Assembly: GCF_002575655.3 (NCBI RefSeq)
Contig: NC_053039.3
Coordinates: 221,049,622 to 221,113,621, forward strand
Length of the DNA: 64,000 nt
Origin: Aegilops tauschii subsp. strangulata
Taxonomy: Eukaryota; Streptophyta; Magnoliopsida; Poales; Poaceae
Direction of reading: 5' to 3'
The number at the start of each line of letters is the position of its first letter. The first letter of the stretch is position 1. The translations under genes were made by a program, and so were the position numbers. Positions 22,701-33,203 of this stretch are shown here, one piece after another. The notes under the pieces were generated by a model. It did no database searches and was not told the origin of the DNA. It worked only from the letters and a program-made list of their open reading frames with translations.

Positions 22701-22787
22701 CGCCTCCCTCGTGGCGTTGGCAAGGTCTGAGGCCCTCCAGAAGAGAGCCCCCGAGCCCTGCCCAAGGAGGGCGCCGGGCGCGCCTTC

Positions 22788-24152
22788 CTATGCAAGGGAG
22801 GGAGGCGCCCCAGGCGCGGGCGCTGATCCTGACGAGGCTCCACTTGCGGCGCCGCTCTCCTGAGGCCCAGTGCGGAGTAGCTGCTTCTTCTTCTTGGGGA
22901 CAACCTCAGGAGGGTACTGTGCTACACTGCTGTCGGGGTCTTCGATTGACGCTGCTTGGAAGGCGCGCTCGAGGGAGCACACCGCATCTTTCTCTTCGCA
23001 GGGGACTGTGATAATCCCGCCGCTTCCTAGCATCTTGAGGACGTTGTAGCCGTGGTGCGTCACTGCCATGAACTTGGCCAGAGCCGGATACCCGAGGATG
23101 GCATTGTAGGGCAGACGGATGTGGGCGACATCGAATTCGATGAGCTCGGTGCGGTAGTTGTTGCGCTGTCCGAAGGTGACAGGGAGGCGGACCTGCCCTA
23201 TCAGTGTGGTGGAACCGTCGGTTACTCCTGAGAAAGGCTTGGTAGGCTGAAGCTGATTGTAGGGCACTTGAAGGTTGTCTAACGTCTTGACGGACAGGAC
23301 GTTGAGCCCTGTGCCGCCGTCGATGAGAGCCTTGGTGACTTGCATGTTGCTGATGACGGGTGAACAGAGCATTGGGAGAGCGCCAGCGGTGGCCGCACAC
23401 TTGAGCTGGTCTGCCGAGTTGAAGGTAATAGCGCACTTGGACCACCTGAGAGGGTGTGTGGCCTCAAGCTTGGGGAGGACTGCGTTCACCTCGCGAGCAA
23501 ACTGCTTGAAGATACGCTGTGAGGCTGGGGCTTGAGCTCTGCCCAAGATGTAGGCGATAGCACGCGGCTCCTGGAAGCCCCCAGCCCCCTCGTCCTGATG
23601 GTGGTCGTCGTTCCTTCTTGGTGGTGGCGGCAGCAGAGGAAGCCCAGCATTGCCCTGAGGATGGTCCTCGCGAGGCTGGTCCCTCCAGGCACCCTCGCGA
23701 GGCTGGCCCTGCCAGCGGTCCTCACGAGGCCGGTCACGCCACTCCTGGCGGGGGCCACGGTCGTCCCAGCGTTCTCTGCCACATCCTCCTCCTCGACCGT
23801 AGCCTCGGTCGTTGTGCTCGGGGCGTCGACCGAAGCGTCCGTCGCGAATGGCCCTGAGCTCTTGACAATCGTTGGTGTTGTGGCTGTGCACGTTGTGGAA
23901 GGCGCAGAATGGTCGGCTGCTTTTGGATGACTCAGGCTGGTCCCTGCCGCGCTTCGTGTCCGGCTCCGCCGCAAGGACAGCCGCCCCCTTGTGCTTCACG
24001 TCCTTGGCATTGGCTTTCTTCTCCTCCGAGTCGGCAGCTGGAAGCTCGAGAAGGGAGAGGCGTCCCTCCTTGGCCCTTGCGCACTTGGTTGCCAGGTTGA
24101 ACAGCTCAAGGGATGTGCACAGCTCCTTGTGGATGGCGAGCTCCTCCTTCAT
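22788..24152 (-). CDS. Gypsy B gag C-terminus and aspartic protease
   Basis: A 454-residue frame. The first part is gag C-terminal with a CAFHNVHSHNTNDC zinc-knuckle variant (C-X2-H-X4-H-X4-C) near residue 85, then an Arg/Gly-rich RNA-binding-like tract. The second part is a retropepsin domain with the active site DGGTGLNVL and ILGYPALAKF as the later conserved block. It would process gag. The frame ends at a stop near the low-complexity Ala/Ser/Gly tail. Upstream, gag continues beyond a TAG at 24251-24253. Confidence 0.8.
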   Translation of the reverse strand: MKEELAIHKELCTSLELFNLATKCARAKEGRLSLLELPAADSEEKKANAKDVKHKGAAVLAAEPDTKRGRDQPESSKSSRPFCAFHNVHSHNTNDCQELRAIRDGRFGRRPEHNDRGYGRGGGCGRERWDDRGPRQEWRDRPREDRWQGQPREGAWRDQPREDHPQGNAGLPLLPPPPRRNDDHHQDEGAGGFQEPRAIAYILGRAQAPASQRIFKQFAREVNAVLPKLEATHPLRWSKCAITFNSADQLKCAATAGALPMLCSPVISNMQVTKALIDGGTGLNVLSVKTLDNLQVPYNQLQPTKPFSGVTDGSTTLIGQVRLPVTFGQRNNYRTELIEFDVAHIRLPYNAILGYPALAKFMAVTHHGYNVLKMLGSGGIITVPCEEKDAVCSLERAFQAASIEDPDSSVAQYPPEVVPKKKKQLLRTGPQESGAASGASSGSAPAPGAPPSLA

Positions 24153-24153
24153 C

Positions 24154-25314
24154 TTGACATCGTGGATGCCATCAGAAAACGCCGAGATGTGGCCTCGTCT
24201 ATCACCTTGGGGATCTTGAGACGAACGCTATTGAAGCGCTGGATGTACTTCTAGAGGGTCTCCCCTGGCTGCTGCTTGACGTGGCGCAGGTCACCCGCGG
24301 CCGGAGGACGGTCGCGAGTGCCCTGGAAGTTTGCGACGAAGCGGTCGTGCATCTCGTTCCAGGAGGAGACTGAGCCTGGAGGCAGGTTTATGAGCCACGA
24401 GCGTGCGCCATCCTTGAGAGCCATGGGGAACCAGTTCGCCATGACTTTCTCGTCGCCGTTGGCCGCCTCGATGCTCAGCTTGTAGAGCTGCAGGAACTCC
24501 GTGGGGTCGGGGGTGCCGTCGTAGCGAGGAGGCAGGTCTGGCTTGAACTTGCCCGGCCATGCGACACTACGCAGCTCGGGAGTGAAGTCACGGAAGCCCG
24601 TGGTGGCCACCGGCACCCTTGGCTGATGTGGAGCTTGGCCTTGATGCCCGCGCACCGCTACTGCAGGCGGCGCACGATCTTGTCGTAGCAGCGCCGGGAG
24701 CGCGGGAGCGTTCTCCCGCGGCCGTGGGACTTCTTGCAGCTTCTTTCTTCTCGCGCGGGCGCCGGACGCAGTGGGTCACGCCGGGGGGCCGCACGTCTTG
24801 GTGCCAGGACGCCGTCTTGGGGCAGAGGTGGTGGAGGCGCTCTATGAGCCACGTCACCTGCAGCTGGCGGGGGACGAGGCAGCGAGAGGGACGGCACAGG
24901 GGAGCCCCCCGCGGCGCTGACAAGCTCGGCGATGCGGACAAGCCAGTCCTCGTAGAGGTCGTCGACGGGGCGGTAACGCAGGAGCTCGCGTGCCATGAGC
25001 AGCGCAGCCTGCGCGTGCGTGGGAGCACGACGGGCGTGAGACGACGAGCCGGCCGGGGTCAGCGACGGAGTGGTGGTGCGACCGTCCGGCCGCACTGAGG
25101 GGAGCAGAGAGGATGCTTGCTGCTCGTTCCCCGCCGGGGCTGTGACGGCATTGTCGGCAGGCGACGAGAACGACGGGGAGGCCCGCCAACGGGAGCCGTC
25201 TGAACGGCGCGGGCGGCGAGGGCGGCTCGGCGCTCAGCGCGAGCTCGGCGAGCGTCCGCCATGGAGACAACGAAGCGGCGGGACGCGGATCGACAGAAGG
25301 AAAGCTTCGGCGCA
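24154..25314 (-). pseudogene. Gypsy B gag, N-terminal and capsid-like parts
   Basis: 24251-24655 encodes a Retrotrans_gag-like block (PTEFLQLYKLSIEAANGDEKVM, then WLINLPPGSVSSWNEMHDRFVANF), stopped by a TAG at 24251-24253 in front of KYIQRFN-type sequence. The more N-terminal Ala/Arg/Pro-rich part is spread over overlapping frames (24588-25300), showing frameshifts. The start codon was not determined. Confidence 0.65.
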
Positions 25315-25334
25315 CCCCTACCTGGCGCGCCAAA
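25315..25334 (-). other. Primer-binding site of Gypsy B
   Basis: Minus strand TTTGGCGCGCCAGGTAGGGG next to the 5' LTR. Identical sites occur in D (44932-44951) and, on the plus strand, in E (52605 on). It contains the 10-bp palindrome TGGCGCGCCA. Confidence 0.8.
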
Positions 25335-26226
25335 TTTCCGATATTGGGTTCCGGCAAAACCCTCAAGGTTCGAACACTGGGGTGCGCCCGAAGATCTCCC
25401 CCTACCAAATCACGCCCTCAACCTGGCCACAATCTCAAAGGCTAGCTCGATGAACTCGCAACACAAGAGACGCAAGATTTATACTGGTTCGGGCCACCGT
25501 TTTGGTGTAATAACCTACTCCAGTGTGGTGTGGTGGATTGCCTCTCGGGCTGAGGATGAACAGTACAAGGGGAAGAACAGCCTCCTGAGGTGAGGAGTTC
25601 TTGTGCTTGGTGAGTGTGAGGATGAACTGAATGAGTTCGAGACGAGATGCCTCCTACTGTGGTGGCTAGCCCTATTTATAGAGGCCCTGGTCCTCTCCCC
25701 AAATATTGAGCGGGAAGGGAGCCAACAACGGCCAATTTGAAAGGGGACAGCTAGTACATGCTATCCTGACTAAAGGTGGTCTTCGCCTGCCAAAGGCTCT
25801 GGTGGTGACGCGGTCTTGGGCTCCACGGTGACCTCCGTCCTGCCGTCCTGCTGGTCTTGGTCTCGTTGCACCGATATGGAAACCTTTGCCCAATGCCTCG
25901 GTACTCTTCACCTGTGCTTGCCTCCTTAGCACCAAAGAGGAAGCAAGGACACTGCACGCGCTGGCGCCCGCCTGGTCTCGATCGTCATGGCTCACGTCAT
26001 GAGAACCTCGCGAGGTTTGCCTTGCCTTGATCTCTACGCCCCTCGCGAGCCAGCCTGGTGAGGCCGCTCCCGAGGAGGTCTTGCGTTGTCCGCCTCGCGA
26101 GGCTTGGCCCTCGCGAGGGTCTCGAATGCTTGTTGGTGAAGATGGGCCGTACGGGCCCATTTGCAGAGCCACGCCATGGGCCGCAGGCAGGCAATTCTGG
26201 GGACCCCCGTTCCCAGAACGCCGACA
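25335..26226 (-). repeat. Right (5') LTR of Gypsy B
   Basis: Ends CCCAGAACGCCGACA on the plus strand; the inner end is altered (TTTCCGATATTGGG). It contains a TATA-like box on the minus strand (TATAAATA, 25674-25682). Confidence 0.88.
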
Positions 26227-27605
26227 CAGATTTCTGTGATGAACTACTTTCCAATAAGGGAGCAGGTACAGTTACCTCATCAAGTTCTACTTTCCCCCCA
26301 CTCGCTTCTTTCGAGAGAAACTCCTTCTCTAGAAAGGATCCATTCTTAGCAACGAATATCTTGCCTTCGGATCTATGATAGAAGGTGTACCCAACAGTCT
26401 CCTTTGGGTATCCTATGAAGACACATTTCTCCGATTTGGGTTCGAGCTTATCAGGTTGAAGCTTTTTCACATAAGCATCGCAGCCCCAAACTTTAAGAAA
26501 CGACAACTTTGGTTTCTTGCCAAACCATAGTTCATAAGGTGTCGTCTCAAAGGATTTAGATGGTGCCCTATTTAACATGAATGCAGCCGTCTCTAAAGCA
26601 TAACTATAGCGGTAAATCAGTAAGAGACATCATAGATCGCACCATATCCAGTAAATTACGATTACGACGTTCGGACACACCATTACGCTGTGGTGTTCCG
26701 GGTGGCGTTAGTTGTGAAACTATTCCACATTGTTTCAAATGAAGACCAAACTCGTAACTCAAATATTCTCCTCCACGATTAGATCATAGAAACTTTATTT
26801 TCTTGTTATGATGATTTTCCACTTCACTCTGAAATTCTTTTAACTTTTCAAATGTTTCAGACTTATGCTTCATCAAGTAGATATACCCATATCTGCTCAA
26901 ATCATCTGTGAAGGTGAGAAAATAACGATACCCGCCGCGAGCCTCAACATTCATTGGACCACATACATCAGTATGTATGATTTCCAACAAATTTGTTGCT
27001 AGCTCCATTGTTCCGAAGAACGGAATTTTAGTCATCTTGCCCATCAGGCATGGTTCGCAAGTACCAAGTGATTCATAATCAAGTGATTCCAAAAGTCCAT
27101 CAGAATGGAGTTTCTTCATGCGCTTTACCCCAACATGACCCAAACGGCAGTCCCACAAATAAGTTGCACTATCATTATCAACTCTGCATCTTTTGGCTTC
27201 AATATTATGAATATGTGTATCACTACTATCGAGATTCAATAAAAATAGACCACTCTTCAAGGGTGCGTGACCATAAAAGATATTAATCATATAAATAGAA
27301 CAACCATTATTCTTAGATTTAAATGAATAACCGTCTCGCATGAAACAAGATCCATATATAATGTTCATGCTCAACGCTGGCACCAAATAACAATTATTCA
27401 GGTCTAAAACTAATCCCGGAGGTAGATGTAGAGGTAGTGTGCCGACCGCGATCACATCGACTTTGGAACCATTTCCCACGCGCATCGTCACCTCGTCCTT
27501 AGCCAATCTTCGCTTAATCCGTAGTCCCTGTTTCGAGTTGCAAATATTAGCAACAGAACTAGTATCAAATACCCAGGTGCTACTGCGAGCATTAGTAAGG
27601 TACAC
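26227..27605 (-). pseudogene. Copia A integrase, with GAG-pre-integrase domain
   Basis: 26784-27605 encodes the Copia pre-integrase zinc region (CRLGHVGVKRMKKLH ... CEPCLMGKMT) and the start of the DDE core (IHTDVCGP). 26227-26620 encodes the later part (TPYELWFGKKPKLSFLKVWG and GYPKETVGYTFYHRSEGK). The piece between contains stops and small changes. The C-terminal end is cut at 26227 by Gypsy B, so RT and RNase H are absent. The frame at 25997-26578 runs into the LTR of B and its last 55 or so residues are not Copia. Confidence 0.85.
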
Positions 27606-28461
27606 ATCAATAACATGTATAACACATAGTTCACCTTGCCATCCTTCTTATCCGCCAAATACTTGGGGCATCTCCGCTTCCAGTGACCAGTTCCTTTGCA
27701 GTAGAAGCACTTAGTCTCAGGCTTAGGTCCAGACTTGGGCTTCTTCACTTGAGCAACAACTTGCTTGCCATTCTTCTTGAAGTTCCCCTTCTTCCCTTTA
27801 CCCTTTTTCTTGAAACTGGTGGTCTTGTTGACCATCAACACTTGATGCTCCTTCTTGATTTCTACCTCCGCAGCCTTTAGCATTGCGAAGAGCTCGGGAA
27901 TTGTCTTATCCATCCCTTGCATGTTATAGTTCATCACGAAGCTCTTGTAGCTTGGTGGCAGTGATTGAAGAATTATGTCAATGAAACTATCATCAGGAAG
28001 ATTAACTCCCAGTTGAATCAAGTGATTATATACCCAGACATTTTGAGTATATATTCACTGACAGAACTATTCTCCTCCGTCTTGCAGCTGTAGAACTTAT
28101 TGAAGACTTCATATTTCTCAATCCGGGCATTTGCTTGAAATATTAACTTCAACTCCTGGAACATCTCATATGCTCCATGACGTTCAAAATGTTGTTGAAG
28201 TCTTGGTTCTAAGCCGTAAAGCATGGCACACTGAACTATCGAGTAGTCATCAGCTTTGCTCTGCCAGACGTTCATAACATCTGGCGTTGCTCCTGCAGCG
28301 GGTTTGGCACCTAGCGGTGCTTCCAGGACGTAATTCTTCTATGCAGCAATGAGGATAATCCTCAAGTTACGGACCCAGTCCGTGTAGTTGCTACCATCAT
28401 CTTTCAACTTAGCTTTCTCTAGGAACGCATTAAAATTCAACGGAACAACAACACGGGCCAT
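27488..28461 (-). pseudogene. Copia A gag with CCHC zinc knuckle
   Basis: Starts at the ATG at 28461-28459 (MARVVVPLNFNAFL). A TAG stands at 28339-28341 (codon 41) where copy B2 keeps CAG. The rest covers the Copia gag domain (MNVWQSKADDYSIVQ, then LPDDSFIDIILQSLPPSY), a Lys-rich linker and an intact knuckle CFYCKGTGHWKRRC (C-X2-C-X4-H-X4-C). There is a frame change near 28020. It would form the particle shell and bind RNA. Confidence 0.85.
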
Positions 28462-29681
28462 CTATCTACAACAACATAGACATGCAAAATACTATCAGGT
28501 ACTAAGTTCATGATAAATTAAAGTTCAATTAATCATATTACTAAAGAACTCCCACTTAGATAGACATCCCTCTAATCATCTAAGTGATCACGTGATCCAT
28601 ATCAACTAAACCATGTCCGATCATCACGTGAGATGGAGTAGTTTTCAATGGTGAACATCACTATGTTGATCATATCTGCTATATGATTCACGCTCGACCT
28701 TTCGGTCTTAGTGTTCCGAGGCCATATATGCATATGCTAGGCTCGTCAAGTTTAACCCGAGTATTCTGCGTGTGCAAAACTAGCTTGCACCCGTTGTATG
28801 TGAACGTAGAGCTTATCACACCCGATCATCACGTGGTGTCTCGGCACGACGAACTTTCGCAATGGTGCATACTCAGGGAGAACACTTGTACCTTGAAATT
28901 TAGTGAGAGATCATCTTATAATGCTACCGTCGAACTAAGCAAAATAAGATGCATAAAGGATAAACATCACATGCAATCAATATAAGTGGTATGATATGGC
29001 CATCATCATCTGGTGCCTTTGCTCTCCATCTCCAAAGCACCGTCATGATCACCATCGTCACCGGCGCGACACCTTGATCTCCATCGTAGCATCGTTGTCG
29101 TCTCGCCAACTATTGCTTCTACGACTATCTCTACCGCTTAGTGATAAAGTAAAGCAATTACATGGCGATTGCATTTCATACAATAAAGCAACAACCAGAT
29201 GGCTCCAGCCAGTTGCCGATAACTCTGTTACAAAACGTGATCATCTCATACAATAAAATTTAGCATCATGTCTTGACCATATCACATCACAACATGCCCT
29301 CCAAAAACAAGTTAGACATCCTCTACTTTGTTGTTGCAAGTTTTACGTGGCTGCTACGGGCTGAGCAAGAACCGTTCTTACCAACGCATCAAAACCACAA
29401 CGATATTTCGTCAAGTATGTGCTATTTTAACCTTCACAAGGACCGGGCGTAGCCACACTCGATTCAACTAAAGTTGGAGAAACTGACACCCGCCAGCCAC
29501 CTGTGTGCGAAGCACGTCGGTAGAACCAGACTCGCACAAGCGTACGTGTAATGTCGGTCCGGGCCGCTTCATCCAACAATACCGCCAAATCAAAGTATGA
29601 CATACTGGTAAGCAGTATGACTAGTATCGCCCACAACTCACTTGTGTTCTACTCGTGCATATAACATCTACGCATAAACCT
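28462..29681 (-). other. Untranslated leader of Copia A
   Basis: About 1.2 kb between PBS and gag, without a domain-coding ORF; long leaders are usual in Angela/BARE elements. The matching leader of copy B2 lies at about 61290-62500. Confidence 0.7.
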
Positions 29682-29694
29682 GGCTCGGATGCCA
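29682..29694 (-). other. Primer-binding site of Copia A
   Basis: Minus strand TGGCATCCGAGCC one base inside the 5' LTR. It resembles the initiator-Met tRNA site (TGGTATCAGAGC) used by many plant Copia elements, with a few differences. Confidence 0.7.
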
Positions 29695-29695
29695 C

Positions 29696-31435
29696 TGTTG
29701 GGGAACATAGTTATTTCAAAAAATTTCCTACGCACACGCAAGATCATGGTGATGCATAGCAACGAGAGGGGAGAGTGTTGTCCACATACCCTCGTAGACC
29801 GAAAGCGGAAGCGTTATGACAACATGGTTGACGTAGTCGTACGTCTTCACGATCGACCGATCCTAGTATCGAACGTATGACACCTCCACGATCTGCACAC
29901 GTTCAGCTCGGTGACATGCCACGAACTCACGATCCAGTAGAGCTTCGGGGGAGAGCTTCGTCGGCATGACAGCGGGATGACGGTGATGATGAAGCTACCG
30001 GCGGAGGGCTTCGCCTAAGCACTATGACGATATGACTAAGGTGGATTATGGTGGAGGGGGCACCGCACAAGGCTTGGAACAACCAACTTGTGTATGTTCT
30101 AGGGTGCCCCCTGCCCCCGTATATAAAGGAGTAAGGGGGAGGTCGGCCGGCCTTGGGGCGCGCCAAGGAGAGGGGGGAGTCCTCCTCCTAGTGGGAGTAG
30201 GACTCCCCTTTCCTAGTCCAACTAGGAAGGAGGAAGGGGGAAGGAAGGAGAGGGAGAGAGGGAGGAAAGAGGGGGCGTCGCCCCCCCTTCCTTGTCCAAT
30301 TCGGACTCCCAGGGGGGGTGGCCAGCCCTAGGCCCTCTCCTCTCTCTCCCACAAGGCCCATGTTGGCCCATTATATCCCCCGGGGGTTCCGATAACCCCC
30401 TAACACTACGATAAATATCCGGTGACCCCCGGAACTCATCCAGTGTCCGAATATAGTCGTCCAATATATCAGTCTTTATGTCTTGACCATTTCGAAACTC
30501 CTCGTCATGTCCGTGATCACATCCGGGACTCCGAACTATCTTCAGTACATCAAAACACATAAACTCATAATATCGATCGCCACCGAACGTTAAGCGTGCG
30601 GACCCTATGGGTTTGAGAACTATGTAGACATGATCGAGCCATGTCTCCGGTCAATAACCAATAGCGGAACCTGGATGCTCATATTGGCTCCTACATATTC
30701 TACGAAGATCTTTATCGGTCAAACCGCATAACAACATACGTACGTTGTTCCCTTTGTCATCGGTATGTTACTTGCCCGAGATTCGATCGTCGGTATCTCA
30801 ATACCTAGTTCAATCTCGTTACCGGCAAGTCTCTTCACTCGTTCCGTAATGCATCATCCCGTAACTAACTCATTAGTTACATTGCTTGCAAGGCTTATAG
30901 TGATGTGCATTACCGAGAGGGCCCAGAGATACCTCTCCGACAATTGGAGTGACAAATCCTAATCTCGATCTATGCCAACTCAACAAGTACCATTGGAGAC
31001 ACCTGTAGAGCACCTTTATAATCACCCAGTTACGTTGTGACGTTTGGTAGCACACAAAGTGTTCCTCCGGTATTCGGGAGTTGCATAATCTCATAGTCAT
31101 AGGAACATGTATAAGTCATGAAGAAAGCGATAGCAACATACTAAACAATCAAATGCTAAGCTAATGGAATGGGTCAAGTCAATCACATCATTCTCTAATG
31201 ATGTGATCCCGTTAATCAAATGACAACTCATGTCTATGGCTAGGAAACTTAACCATCTTTGATTCAACGAGCTAGTCAAGTAGAGGCATACTAGTGACAA
31301 TCTGATTGTCTATGTATTCACACATGTACTAAGTTTCCAGTTAATACAATTCTAGCATGAATAATAAACATTTACCATGATATAAGGAAATATAAATAAC
31401 AACTTTATTATTGCCTCTAGGGCATATTTCCTTCA
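29696..31435 (-). repeat. 5' LTR of Copia A (1740 bp)
   Basis: On the minus strand TGAAGGAAATATGCCC ... TTCCCCAACA. Complete, with TG...CA ends and the TSD AATAC right after it. A TATA box faces gag (TTTATATAC on the minus strand, 30119-30127). Confidence 0.93.
30119..30128 (-). promoter_or_regulatory. TATA box in the 5' LTR of Copia A
   Basis: CTTTATATAC on the minus strand, conserved at the same place in the B2 LTR (62938-62948) and in the left LTR fragment of A. Confidence 0.55.
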
Positions 31436-31658
31436 AATACAATGTGAAGAAATAGACAATACATTAGCCATGATACATGGTCACATGTTTGGAACTTGGT
31501 TTTATTATGTACTTTGCAGTAAAATACAACTAATATTTTACATGGGTTCACCAGAATAAGTTCTGTATATAGACCAAAGCTATTTTGTTTGGTTTTTCTG
31601 CCTCCTTAATATCTTCTGTTTTGGTACTACTAATGTAAAAACTCAACTTTTCGACAAG

Positions 31659-32047
31659 CTATGGAAAAAATGGTGGAACCGCCACCTTCTGAAGGTGGCG
31701 AGGCAACTATAACCGCAATGTCAACTCTTGCTGCTGTGGGTCAGTACCTGTTCACTAACAGTGCCAAAAGCACGTTCCTATGTAATACTGGGTTGGTTGT
31801 TAAGGCAACCTCATCCAAACTGCCTCATGATCAAGATATGCAAGCTCAAAACAATGTTATATCTGTGCTCCAGACACAAGTCCGTTCCCTAACAGAGACC
31901 CTTTGTGAAACAAGGACATACATTGTTCGATGTCGTCAAGATATGCATGGTTTTGAAACCAGACTATCAGACATTTTCTATGTTGTTCAGGAGCCTAGGA
32001 GAAACGAAGGCGAAGGTTATGGTGCTCCATCGGACAATACATCATGA
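31659..32047 (+). CDS. Last exon of the CACTA gene
   Basis: Follows an AAG acceptor and stays open to TGA at 32045-32047. It encodes about 128 residues; the stretch from LQTQVRSLTETLCETRTYIV is heptad-like and probably coiled coil, suited to self-association. It ends in a charged tail (EPRRNEGEG). It lies beyond the Angela insertion and so is normally out of reach of the upstream exons unless the 11.9-kb insert is transcribed through. Confidence 0.6.
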
Positions 32048-32339
32048 AAACGTAAGAGTCAGGTCAAATGAACCGAGCTTCTGAACTTCTGGTGGTGCAT
32101 TTATCTGCCAGACTGTTAACTTTTATGCCAACCTTCCTTTTGTTTTATAGTTGTAATTTGTTTTGTTGTGATACCATTTTTATGCCAACCAACCGGCTAA
32201 AGAAAACAGCAAGCCATTTTTGTATAGTGTAGGGTGTTCCCTATATTTGCACTGGTGGCAATCTTTGATGCCCAGTGGATGTAATCTGTGCAATCGCCTT
32301 AATAGCCTAGCTTTAGTTTCGGGCTTTTTTATTTCCTAG
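32048..32339 (+). other. 3' untranslated region of the CACTA gene
   Basis: T-rich plus-strand DNA after the stop (TTTTGTTTTATAGTTGTAATTTG) without coding potential. A polyadenylation site is likely here but no clear AATAAA is visible. Confidence 0.4.
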
Positions 32340-33203
32340 TCTTCTTTTTCCCTGGTTTGCTAGTGGCCGCAACAACCATGGGCCATATATGGACCGTGGT
32401 AACCTTGACCCTGCTACGGGCCGTAGGATCCATGGGCCTCCTACGGGTCGTCTTTAAATGGGCCTCCAACACGGCCGTAGAATCGGTGGGCCTCGGGCCA
32501 TCGGATAAATGGGTCTACATGGGCCGTAAACGGGTGTAATTGGTATCGTCCCAACACGGTAACGGGTCGTTAACAGGCCGGAGGACAACAAAGGCTTAAT
32601 TCTCACAGGCATAATAGGTCGTTAATGGGCCAGAATATAGGACGGGCTGGAAACGGCGCAACGGGTTAACAGGCCAGAAACGGGCCGACTCTTGCCACGG
32701 GCCGAATTTGGCCCATTAGGGGAACAGGCCAGTAACGGGCCGGAAGTAATCGAGGGCTGGAAAGGAGCCCAAGAACGTATGGGCCGTCAGTAGGACAAAA
32801 GCTAACATTGGGTGGAAACGGCCCATGTGAATCATGGGCCGTTAACGGGTACAAAGAAATTTACTGTTCATTATGGGCTAGAATCACCGTGGGCCTCTAG
32901 AGGGCCTAAAGATACGAAGGACTCATATGGGCCGAAAGACGTCATGGGCCATACATGGGCCGAAAGTGAAATGGACTGGTGTTATATTCGATGGCCCACA
33001 TGACATTGTTGGGCCGATTTCGGGTAGGCCCTAACGGGTCGTGAGTTACCGGGCCGTAAAATGGGCTATTTGCGAAGAGACCGTTAACAGGCTTTTAAGG
33101 TGCCAACCCGCTAAATTTTGATCAAGTCAAACGGGCCGGCCTTTGTAAGCTAAATGGGCCGGTGGTGGGCCGTCGCATGTGTCGACATATCATAGGCGCC
33201 TAT
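32340..33203. repeat. CACTA 3' subterminal repeat region, inner part
   Basis: Dozens of short motifs of the type GGGCC, CGGGCCGT, ATGGGCC and TTAACAGGCC in both orientations at 10-30-bp spacing. Dense subterminal repeats are where CACTA transposition proteins bind. The region is cut by Gypsy C at 33203 (TSD CCTAT) and continues at 50430. Confidence 0.65.

Larger units (their letters stand above)
19970..26226 (-). mobile_element. Gypsy element B, non-autonomous and probably chimeric
   Basis: Two 892-bp LTRs (19970-20861 and 25335-26226) flank an antisense ORF, a scrap of RT and a gag-protease region. Most of RT plus RNase H and integrase are gone, so it would need pol in trans. There is no TSD: GGCCG lies left and CAGAT right. 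The left flank is Angela LTR and the right flank Angela integrase, so about 4 kb of Angela is missing. The LTR pair is clearly more diverged than that of its relative D, and the inner end of the right LTR reads TTTCCGA in place of TGTCGGA. Confidence 0.9.
19519..31435 (-). mobile_element. Angela-type Copia retrotransposon A, with Gypsy B inside
   Basis: Flanked by a perfect 5-bp TSD AATAC (19514-19518 and 31436-31440). On the minus strand it starts TGAAGGAAATATGCCC at 31435 and ends TTCCCCAACA at 19519, as in Angela/BARE/WIS Copia LTRs. Present: the whole 5' LTR, PBS, gag and most of integrase. Missing: the inner part of the 3' LTR, RNase H, RT and the integrase C-terminus, replaced by Gypsy B. 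It sits inside a coding exon of the CACTA gene. Confidence 0.93.
14506..32047 (+). pseudogene. Ptta/En/Spm (Transposase_24-like) gene of the CACTA element, interrupted
   Basis: A many-exon plus-strand gene. A possible first exon (14506 on) has a basic nuclear-localisation-like stretch (AKRRRSPR). Repeated middle exons follow near 15453, 16080 and 16850. The next (17819-18190) is Lys/Arg-rich and carries a TGA at 18059-18061 with the frame open after it. The recognisable domain is in exons at about 18295-18540, 18634-18846, 18925-19017 and 19090-19200, all with GT...AG borders. The following exon (19509) is cut by Angela A after 10 bases and resumes at 31441. The last is 31659-32047. Proteins of this family are thought to bind DNA in CACTA transposition; here that is inference. 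The broken exon and the TGA make it a likely pseudogene. Confidence 0.6.
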
